A stretch of 11,295 nucleotides of DNA, taken from assembly GCA_903868455.1 (NCBI GenBank), contig CAIPVK010000051.1:1-11295 (forward strand), in the 5' to 3' direction. The translations under genes and the position numbers were made by a program. Shown one piece after another: positions 6,128 to 11,295 of this stretch; positions within the stretch are counted from its first letter, which is position 1, and the number at the start of each line of letters is the position of its first letter. Source of the stretch: an uncultured Opitutia bacterium (GTDB lineage: Bacteria > Verrucomicrobiota > Verrucomicrobiia > Opitutales > UBA953). The notes under the pieces were generated by a model. That model had not been told where the DNA came from. It was given only the letters and a program-made list of their open reading frames with translations, and searched no databases.

Positions 6128-7831
6128 ATGCTCAGCTGCGACACCCTATCCGTCCAGGCCGGCCCCGGCGGCCCCCTCATCCTCAAGGAAGCCAGCGCGG
6201 CCTTCCTTCCCCGCGGCCTGAACGCCGTCATCGGCCCCTCGGGCTGCGGCAAGACCACCCTGATGAAGGCCATCCTGGGCATCCTGCCCTCGACCGGCAC
6301 GGCCTTCCTCTCCGGCGAGCGCATCACCAAGCCCGAGGACCTCGTCGGCAAGGTCGGCTTCGCCCCCCAGTTCACCACCGCCCAGCCCCAGCTCTCGGTC
6401 GAGGAATCGCTCGGTTACGCCCTGCGCCTCTCGGTGGCCGACGCCGAGGTGCGGCGCGAGCGCCTGGAGTCCGTCCTCGGCGTCACCGGCCTGGCCGAGC
6501 ACCGCGAGAAGCGCGTGAGCTCGCTCTCGGGCGGCCAGCTCCGCCGCCTCTCGCTCGGGCTCGAGCTCACCCTCGACCCCGCCTGCCTCGTCTGCGACGA
6601 GGTGACCTCCGGCCTCGACCCCCACTCCGAGGACCAGATCCTCGCCCTGCTCCGCCGCCTCGCCACGGAGCGCGGCAAGAGCGCCGTCTGCATCATCCAC
6701 AACCTCGGCAAGCTCGCGCAGTTCGACTGGATCACGGTCGTCTACCAGGGCGACGTCGTCTTCCAGGGCTCGTACCCCGAGCTGCTCGCCCACTTCGGCG
6801 TCGACGACGGCCTGCGGCTCTACGAGGTGCTCAACCGCGAATCCCTCGAGCACTGGCGCCTGCGCTGGGCCGAGACCCGGCTGGCGGACCCCGACCGGCT
6901 CGCGCGCGCCACCTCCGGGGTGGCCTGCTCGCCCGACGCGCCGGCCACGCCGCCCGCGCCCGCCCCCATGCCCTCGGGGTTCGCCCAGCTCGGCACCCTC
7001 CTCGCGCGGCGGCTCCGCCTCTTCTTCCGCGACACCGGCTACCTCGGGCTGACGCTCGCCATCACCTTCGGCTTCCCGCTTCTGGTGGTGATCTTCAACC
7101 TCTCGGGCACGTGGGACGTCCGCCGCGTGCCGATGGAGCGCAGCACCGGCTCGCTCGAGGCCATCCAGCAGGCGGTGGCCACCCAGGTGCACAACGCCCA
7201 GGTCGCGAACCTCGCGGCGGGGCTCATCATGTTCCAGGTGATCCTCCTCACCCTGATGGGGGCGAACAACGGCGGGCGGGAGATCTCGGCCGAGCGCACG
7301 CTCTACGAGAAGGAGCGCATGACGGGCCTGAGCCCGCTGGCCTACGCCCTCTCGAAGATCGGCTTCGTCTCCCTCATCGCCGTCTTCCAGGGCCTCTGGA
7401 TGGCCGGCTTCGTCAAGGTGATCTGCCAGTTCCCGGGGCCGTGGGGCGAGCAGGCGGCGGTGCTCGCCGCGAGCTGCGTGTCGATGTCGGTCGTCTGCCT
7501 CGGCTTCTCGGCCCTGCTCGTCTCGCCCGAGAAATCCTCGCTGCTCTCCATCTACCTGGTCGGCTTCCAGCTCCCGCTCTCGGGCGTGGTCCTCGCCCTG
7601 CCCGCGGCCCTGACCTGGGTATGCCGGCCCTTCATCAACGCCTACTGGGGCTGGTCGGGCACGATGAAGTCGATGTCCGGGACGCCGCTCTGGGACGCCT
7701 ACACCGCCTCCCTGCCCGACAAGTCGTCCTACGTGGCCGACAACGAGACCGCCCTGCTCGTCCTGCTCGCCCAGGGGATGGTCGGGGCCGCCCTCGTCCT
7801 CGTCGGCTGCCAGCAAAAGCGCTGGAACTGA
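6128..7831 (+). CDS. ABCG-type half-transporter, ATPase fused to membrane domain
   Basis: The product has 567 residues. The N-terminal ATPase shows Walker A GPSGCGKTT (36-44), a Q-loop with APQ, the signature LSGGQ (133-137), Walker B CLVCDE with SGLD (153-164) and the switch His191 in CIIHN. A Pro/Ala linker around 275-285 leads to the membrane domain: after ARRLRLFFRD come about six hydrophobic helices, including LAITFGFPLLVVIF, GLIMFQVILLTLMGA, IGFVSLIAVFQGLWMAGFV and a last one at 545-560. The block ISAERTLYEKERMTG, following two membrane helices, is the connecting segment typical of the ABCG (White) exporters. Half-transporters work as dimers, moving substrates outwards across the cytoplasmic membrane; the substrate is unknown. 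The ATG at 6128 lacks a ribosome binding site. It starts a cluster with two short-spaced downstream genes for a membrane and an exported protein. Confidence 0.93.
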   Translation: MLSCDTLSVQAGPGGPLILKEASAAFLPRGLNAVIGPSGCGKTTLMKAILGILPSTGTAFLSGERITKPEDLVGKVGFAPQFTTAQPQLSVEESLGYALRLSVADAEVRRERLESVLGVTGLAEHREKRVSSLSGGQLRRLSLGLELTLDPACLVCDEVTSGLDPHSEDQILALLRRLATERGKSAVCIIHNLGKLAQFDWITVVYQGDVVFQGSYPELLAHFGVDDGLRLYEVLNRESLEHWRLRWAETRLADPDRLARATSGVACSPDAPATPPAPAPMPSGFAQLGTLLARRLRLFFRDTGYLGLTLAITFGFPLLVVIFNLSGTWDVRRVPMERSTGSLEAIQQAVATQVHNAQVANLAAGLIMFQVILLTLMGANNGGREISAERTLYEKERMTGLSPLAYALSKIGFVSLIAVFQGLWMAGFVKVICQFPGPWGEQAAVLAASCVSMSVVCLGFSALLVSPEKSSLLSIYLVGFQLPLSGVVLALPAALTWVCRPFINAYWGWSGTMKSMSGTPLWDAYTASLPDKSSYVADNETALLVLLAQGMVGAALVLVGCQQKRWN

Positions 7832-7844
7832 GCCCCGCTCCCCC

Positions 7845-7850
7845 TAGACT
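7845..7850 (+). promoter_or_regulatory. Possible -10 box before the 127-residue gene
   Basis: TAGACT at 7845-7850 lies 7 bases before the ATG at 7858 in the 26-base gap after the transporter gene. It repeats the position of TAGCGT before the esterase gene. The -35 side (TGGAAC at 7823-7828) is poor, so this may be an internal promoter or coincidence. Confidence 0.3.
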
Positions 7851-7857
7851 CTCCCCG

Positions 7858-8241
7858 ATGGCCAAGCCGAACCCCCTCCTGCTCGCCCTCGGCATCCCGG
7901 CCGCGGTCCTCATCTTCGTCGCCGTCGTGCTCGCCGCGCGCCAGGGCGGCAAGTTCTCCGACCTCCCGCCCTTCTCGCCCGAGGCCTACCGCAAGGACTG
8001 GGCCACGCTGCAGGGCAACGCCTACGTCTTCGCCGGACAGGTCGACCGCCAGCTGGCCTACGTCGAGGGCTCGGGCCGCGTCCTCGCGGTGAAGCCCGTC
8101 GATCCCGCCAAGGGAACCGGCGCGGTGCCCGTCCGCGTGCCCGCCGCGCTCGGCGCGAACTTCGAGTCCGGCCAGCGCTACAACTTCAAGCTCCGCGTCC
8201 GCCGCGACATCCTCGAGGTCGAGGACCTCGAGACCTTCTGA
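7858..8241 (+). CDS. Small single-pass membrane protein with beta-rich domain
   Basis: The 127-residue product starts with MAKPNP, then a hydrophobic helix from about residue 7 to 27, and a soluble part of about 100 residues. The short basic N-terminus and uncleaved-looking helix suggest a membrane anchor with the remaining part outside the cytoplasm. The soluble part reads as alternating beta strands: NAYVFAGQVDRQLAYV, GRVLAVKPV, VPVRVPAAL, QRYNFKLRVRRDILEVEDL. That pattern suggests a small OB-fold-like barrel, an inference without support from a named family. It lies 26 bases after the ABCG gene and 5 bases before the next gene, so all three are probably translated from related mRNA and may act together. 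I do not recognise a family. Confidence 0.8.
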   Translation: MAKPNPLLLALGIPAAVLIFVAVVLAARQGGKFSDLPPFSPEAYRKDWATLQGNAYVFAGQVDRQLAYVEGSGRVLAVKPVDPAKGTGAVPVRVPAALGANFESGQRYNFKLRVRRDILEVEDLETF

Positions 8242-8246
8242 CCGCC

Positions 8247-10184
8247 ATGCGTCCCCTCGCCCCCCTCCTCGTCGCGGCCCTCGCCGCCCTGCTTCCCGCC
8301 GAAGGACGCGCCCAGGGCGCCGTCGGCCAACCCGGCGCGGCCGTCTCCGGCGGCGGCGGGGGCGACTACCGGAGCTCGACCTCCGAGAACATGGCCGACC
8401 GGCTGTTCGACGTGAACAGCGACTCCATCGACATGGAGAACGGCTCGATGCAGTGGAAGGGCAAGACCTTCAACCTCGGCAACTCCCGCATGATGCGCGC
8501 GCGCTTCGAGCGCTACCTCGCCGCGCCCCCGCCCGCCCAGGAGACCGCCCGCTACCTCGCCCTCCTCGCCCGCATCGAGGCCCTGCTCTCGCCCGCCGTC
8601 ATAAACGAGCGGACCTGGGCGCCCAACCAGCAGGAGGCCTTCAACCTCCTCTTCGAGGCCGCCCGCTACGAGCAGGACGGCGAGAACTCCCTCACCCTGG
8701 CCTCGCAGATCCGCAAGGTCTGGGAGCAGCGCGTGGAGTTCCGCAACATGGGCGTGAACCACAACCAGCTCGAGGCCCTGCGGAAGAAGCAGGAGGGCGT
8801 GGTGGTGAACCGCGGCGAGCAGATGGAGATCGCCAACGACCAGCGCGCCGAGCAGGGCGACAAGAAGGGCAAGGGCGGCGCCCTCGTGAAGTCGACCGCC
8901 GGCACGACCGAGCTCGGCTTCCGCGTCAAGGAGGAGCAGAAGACCCAGGCGGAGATCGTCGCCAACCAGGCCCGCATGACCGCCCTCGCGCTGCAGGCCC
9001 AGGTCGAGTTCCAGTCCCAGATCGTCCAGTACCTCCTCGCCCGCCGGTACCGCCATTGCATCATGGCCTGCGCCTTCTACCGGGTGATGTTCAAGGCCCA
9101 GAACCAGAACGTCCGGGTCGGCGCCAAGGAGGTGAAGGAGTTCTTCCCCATCTCCGACTACGTGCCCACCCTCGAGTCGCTCGACGGCCTGTGCCGCGAG
9201 GCGATCAACGACATCGCGATCGGCATGCGCACGGTCGACGACCTCTACCGCCAGGGCGAGGTCTACGGCGCCTTCGAGCGCCTGCAGGAGACCTACTTCC
9301 TCGGCGAGAACGAGCCCATCGTGCAGGGCTACGACCCGGCCAAGAAGCGCGTCATGCTCGAGCTCTGGCGCGACCTCCGCGAGCTCCAGCGCGTGGGCGA
9401 CGAGCGCGACCTCGCCAACGTCGACCAGTACCTCAACCAAGTCTCGGCCCGGGCCAAGGACTTCCCCGCCGCGGCCGTCCGCTCCAAGGTCGAGGCCGCC
9501 CGCAACGCCTCCAACATGCAGCTGCTGGCCGCCCGCCAGGCCGTGCTCGCGCAGGACATGCCCAAGGCCGAGGCCGCGGTCGAGCGCGCCGCCAAGATCT
9601 GGCCCCACAACCCCGCCATCCGCGACTTCGCCAACCAGGCCATCGCCCGGCAGGACGTCCTCGCCCAGAAGGTGCCGGAGTTCGACCAGCTGCTCGCCGA
9701 CGGCAAGCGCCGCGACATCTTCAACCGCCGCGACGAGTTCGCGGTGGCCCTCATCCAGGACAAGGACCGCCTCCCCAAGCTGAAGGAAGTCGTGACGAAG
9801 GTCGGCGAGGTCGAGGCGATCATCCTCCAGGCCTCCTCCCTCGCCGCCCAGGGCAACCCCTACCTCGCCTGGGACCTCCTGCAGCGCGCCCGCGAGATCG
9901 ACGCCAACGACCTCGTCCTCGCCCGCACCGTGGCCGAGGTCGCCCCGCTGGTGGCCGACTACGCCCGCTTCCAGGCCCAGGCCGCCAAGCTCGAGAAGGA
10001 CGGCAACGACGCCGCCGCCCTCGGCGCGTGGATGGCCGCCCAGGACCTCAACCCGATCTCCGAGATCTGCGGCGCGGCCGTGAAGCGCCTCGCGGCCAAG
10101 GTCGCGGGCGACGCCGCCGCCGCTCCCGCCGCGGGCGCGACGGACCCGGGCGCCCTCGAGGTGCCCGAGGCCCCGTCGCGCTGA
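8247..10184 (+). CDS. Large exported helical protein, TPR-like C-terminal half
   Basis: The 645-residue product opens with a signal peptide (MRPLAPLLVAALAALLPAEGRA, predicted cleavage before QG at residue 23) and a Gly-rich spacer. Then comes an acidic/aromatic block with MENGSMQWKGKTFNLGN around 68-84. From about residue 85 to 620 the sequence is nearly all amphipathic helix. A charged, possibly coiled segment lies around 165-215 (many E, K, Q). Helix-turn-helix pairs resembling TPR units can be seen at about 425-465 (QAVLAQDMPKAEAAVERA), 525-570 (ASSLAAQGNPYLAWDLLQRA) and 573-620. The C-terminus is Ala/Pro-rich and disordered-looking. Such proteins act as periplasmic scaffolds; no catalytic motif is visible. 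It follows the small membrane protein by 5 bases. It resembles conserved hypothetical proteins of Verrucomicrobiota as I remember them, but I cannot name the family. Confidence 0.88.
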   Translation: MRPLAPLLVAALAALLPAEGRAQGAVGQPGAAVSGGGGGDYRSSTSENMADRLFDVNSDSIDMENGSMQWKGKTFNLGNSRMMRARFERYLAAPPPAQETARYLALLARIEALLSPAVINERTWAPNQQEAFNLLFEAARYEQDGENSLTLASQIRKVWEQRVEFRNMGVNHNQLEALRKKQEGVVVNRGEQMEIANDQRAEQGDKKGKGGALVKSTAGTTELGFRVKEEQKTQAEIVANQARMTALALQAQVEFQSQIVQYLLARRYRHCIMACAFYRVMFKAQNQNVRVGAKEVKEFFPISDYVPTLESLDGLCREAINDIAIGMRTVDDLYRQGEVYGAFERLQETYFLGENEPIVQGYDPAKKRVMLELWRDLRELQRVGDERDLANVDQYLNQVSARAKDFPAAAVRSKVEAARNASNMQLLAARQAVLAQDMPKAEAAVERAAKIWPHNPAIRDFANQAIARQDVLAQKVPEFDQLLADGKRRDIFNRRDEFAVALIQDKDRLPKLKEVVTKVGEVEAIILQASSLAAQGNPYLAWDLLQRAREIDANDLVLARTVAEVAPLVADYARFQAQAAKLEKDGNDAAALGAWMAAQDLNPISEICGAAVKRLAAKVAGDAAAAPAAGATDPGALEVPEAPSR

Positions 10185-10784
10185 TCAGCGGACGTAGGGG
10201 AGGGTCTTGCCGACGGTCTCGGCGGCCGACGCGCCCTCGAGCAGGTCGGCGATGCTGTCCCACTTCCCGGAGACGAGCGAGGAGCGGGCGGAGTCGGGCA
10301 TGCCGGCCTTCCAGGCCTTGCCGCCGGCGCGGACCTCGAGGGCCTCGAGGTCGACGTCGACCTGCCCCGCGGGGTTGGCCTGCACCCAGGAGGTGAGCTC
10401 GGCGAGGTCGGCCGGGGCGAGCGTCACGCAGGGGACGCCGATGCCGGTCGAGTTGCCGAAGAAGATCTCGGCGAAGCTCCCGGCGACGACGGCCTTGAAG
10501 CCGAAGCGCCAGAGGGACTGGGGCGCGTGCTCGCGCGAGCTGCCGCAGCCGAAGTTCTGGCCCGAGACGAGGATGGCGGCCTCGCGGGCGTCCGGACGGT
10601 TCATGGGATGCTCGCGGGCGACGCCCTCGGGCGTGAAGCGCTCGTCGCGGAAGGCGTGCTCGCCCAGGCCGTCGAAGGTCACGCAGCGCAGGTAGCGCGC
10701 CGGGATGATGCGGTCCGTGTCGATGTCGTCGCCGGGGACGGCGAGGGCGCGGCCGGAAATGCGGGTGATCTTGGCGAGGGACAT
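10185..10784 (-). CDS. leuD: 3-isopropylmalate dehydratase small subunit
   Basis: The 199-residue product is the substrate-binding small subunit of isopropylmalate isomerase, which with LeuC converts 2- into 3-isopropylmalate in leucine synthesis. Decisive motifs: DDIDTDRIIPARYL at residues 19-32, RCVTFDGLGEHAF directly after, and NFGCGSSREHAPQSL at 77-91, then a GNSTGIGVP stretch around 109-117. The length and the order of motifs resemble the long cyanobacterial-type LeuD, which includes the RCVTFDGLGE block. The ATG at 10784 is the only sensible start; the transcribed strand before it reads C/T-rich, with no ribosome binding site. The stop codon touches that of the convergent 645-residue gene. 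The gene follows leuC and a small ORF on the same strand, with a 166-base spacer of simple-sequence repeats between. Confidence 0.97.
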   Translation of the reverse strand: MSLAKITRISGRALAVPGDDIDTDRIIPARYLRCVTFDGLGEHAFRDERFTPEGVAREHPMNRPDAREAAILVSGQNFGCGSSREHAPQSLWRFGFKAVVAGSFAEIFFGNSTGIGVPCVTLAPADLAELTSWVQANPAGQVDVDLEALEVRAGGKAWKAGMPDSARSSLVSGKWDSIADLLEGASAAETVGKTLPYVR

Positions 10785-10785
10785 T

Positions 10786-10832
10786 GGAGGGGGAAGGGGT
10801 AGGAGGGGGATGGGGGACTAGGGGAAGAGGGG
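10786..10832 (+). other. G-run cluster with G-quadruplex potential upstream of leuD
   Basis: Six runs of four or more G lie on the + strand: 10789-10793, 10796-10799, 10805-10809, 10812-10816, 10821-10824 and 10829-10832, with intervening stretches of 2-5 bases. Any four consecutive runs meet the standard quadruplex pattern. This is the template strand for leuD, immediately beyond its ATG, so the leuD mRNA leader would be the C-rich complement. Function is inferred only; a quadruplex could slow transcription of leuD. Confidence 0.55.
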
Positions 10833-10850
10833 ATTCGGAGGAGGCGGAGG

Positions 10851-10868
10851 ATGACGAGGATGACGAGG
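10851..10868. repeat. Tandem 9-base repeat, two copies
   Basis: ATGACGAGG occurs twice in direct succession at 10851-10859 and 10860-10868, in the purine-rich spacer between the 98-codon ORF and leuD. There is no reading frame that makes use of it here. It is part of a larger set of short tandem repeats in the same spacer. Confidence 0.7.
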
Positions 10869-10875
10869 AGGGGGA

Positions 10876-10944
10876 GGGCTAGCGGGGAGTGGGGAGCGGG
10901 GAGTGGGCTAGCGAGCTAGGGAGCTATCGAGCTAAAGAGCTACC
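10876..10944. repeat. Nested 7- and 8-base tandem repeats upstream of leuD
   Basis: GGGCTAGC occurs at 10876-10883 and again at 10905-10912. Between them are three 7-base units: GGGGAGT at 10884-10890, GGGGAGC at 10891-10897, GGGGAGT at 10898-10904. After the second GGGCTAGC come four units that share GAGCTA and differ in the last two bases, at exact 8-base spacing: starts 10913 (GG), 10921 (TC), 10929 (AA) and 10937 (CC). Exact spacing with variable tails points to repeat slippage followed by divergence, or to a set of binding sites on almost the same face of the helix. The spacer (10785-10950) otherwise holds no gene. Confidence 0.8.
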
Positions 10945-10950
10945 GGGCCA

Positions 10951-11247
10951 TCAAGGGGCCTGGAGGTGCCAGGCGCCGGGCGAGACGAAGGCCACCGGGC
11001 GGGCGAGCGCGGCGGCGAGGGAACGGCGGCGGGCCTCGAGGACGGACACCGGGGCGGGTTCCTCGGCGAACACGGGGAGGTCGGCGAGGACGGCCAGGGG
11101 GCGCACGGTGCAGACGGGCTTGCCGTCGTGGCAGGCGTCGACCTCGACGCCGGGTTGGCAGGCGACCGACTCCGCGTCCGCGGCGCGCGCGAGCGCCTCC
11201 CCGCGCGAGGCGCGGTCGAGGACGCGGCGGACCGGGGCGGCGAGCAT
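10951..11247 (-). CDS. Unrecognised 98-residue ORF between leuC and leuD
   Basis: The ORF starts with ATG at 11247, one base after the leuC stop (the junction reads TGA C ATG), which strongly suggests translational coupling. The 98-residue product has an Arg/Ala-rich helical N-terminus (MLAAPVRRVLDRASRGEALARAAD), a central segment with three cysteines at 30, 39 and 46 (CX8CX6C) and a His at 40, a hydrophobic strand-like part LAVLADLPVF, and an Arg/Ala-rich helical end. The cysteine set could bind a metal, but no known motif is matched. It has no signal peptide. I do not recognise a family. The tight fit behind leuC and its plain reading frame support a real gene; high-GC ORFs can arise by chance, so confidence is moderate. 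Confidence 0.6.
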   Translation of the reverse strand: MLAAPVRRVLDRASRGEALARAADAESVACQPGVEVDACHDGKPVCTVRPLAVLADLPVFAEEPAPVSVLEARRRSLAAALARPVAFVSPGAWHLQAP

Positions 11248-11248
11248 G

Positions 11249-11295
11249 TCAGCGGATGCCGAAGACCTCGCGGGCGTCGGCCACCTCGCCGGTGA
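11249..11295 (-). CDS. leuC: 3-isopropylmalate dehydratase large subunit, 3' end
   Basis: Only the last 14 sense codons and the stop are inside the window; the gene runs off the right edge on the minus strand. The C-terminus reads TGEVADAREVFGIR, which fits the LeuC C-terminal pattern (E. coli ends with TGHFADIR before its last residues). LeuC carries the iron-sulfur cluster of isopropylmalate isomerase. With leuD 464 bases downstream on the same strand, the identity is likely, but the fragment is too short to be certain. Confidence 0.65.
   Translation of the reverse strand, partial: TGEVADAREVFGIR

Noticed and set aside
6073..6378. Upstream extension of the 234-residue minus-strand protein
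   Set aside because: The frame is open, but the extension would overlap the start of the divergent transporter gene and would bury the signal peptide internally. The ATG at 6072 is the natural start.
6146..7816. A 556-codon minus-strand open frame opposite the ABC transporter
   Set aside because: It mirrors the transporter gene, which has all ATPase motifs; the antisense product is Glu/Gly/Arg-biased without domains.
8178..9608. A 476-codon minus-strand open frame opposite the TPR-like gene
   Set aside because: Low-complexity Leu/Gly/Val/Glu composition and no recognisable motif; the + strand frame has a signal peptide and sensible protein-like composition.
10785..10950. The repeat spacer as a CRISPR array
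   Set aside because: Repeat units are 7-9 bases in direct contact, with no 20-40 base repeats or unique spacers and no cas genes nearby.
10958..10974. Hairpin GCCTGG / CCAGGC at the 3' end of the 98-codon ORF
   Set aside because: A 6-base stem with no T-run on the minus strand, inside coding sequence; stems of this size are frequent by chance at this GC content.

Overview
The window is a very GC-rich bacterial chromosome segment, almost completely filled with genes. There are ten complete protein genes and two genes cut by the window edges. I see no mobile element, tRNA, rRNA or CRISPR array, and no gene-free stretch above about 170 bases. I tentatively read it as Verrucomicrobiota, perhaps an Opitutae relative. 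The reasons are the GC-rich third positions, the almost complete absence of Shine-Dalgarno sequences, the long LeuD form also seen in cyanobacteria, and secreted proteins that resemble verrucomicrobial hypothetical proteins as I remember them. The taxonomy is inference; no search was run.

Region 1 (2-3436, + strand) is a housekeeping cluster: the 3' part of pyrH (UMP kinase), frr (ribosome recycling factor), and sucC and sucD (succinyl-CoA synthetase). The last three are 19 and 20 bases apart, and a textbook intrinsic terminator closes the cluster after sucD.

Region 2 (3480-6072) codes for three exported proteins: a DUF3472-like protein, a polyhydroxybutyrate-depolymerase/LpqC-like esterase, and, on the minus strand and convergent with the esterase, an unrecognised secreted protein of 234 residues.

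Region 3 (6128-10184, + strand) is a three-gene cluster divergent from that protein. It holds an ABCG-type half-transporter with ATPase and membrane domain fused, a small single-pass membrane protein with a beta-rich tail, and a 645-residue exported helical (TPR-like) protein. The last two are 5 bases apart. This set is the best candidate here for an uncharacterised export or envelope system.

Region 4 (10185-11295, minus strand) is leucine biosynthesis: the last 14 codons of leuC, an unrecognised 98-codon ORF one base after it, a 166-base simple-sequence spacer, and leuD. The spacer has G-runs with quadruplex potential and 7-, 8- and 9-base tandem repeats. The leuD stop codon directly abuts the stop codon of the convergent 645-residue gene.

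The start regions are a recurring theme. Only one of eleven visible starts has a recognisable purine-rich ribosome binding site. At least three genes have a -10-like hexamer 6-8 bases before the ATG, which would give leaderless mRNAs.
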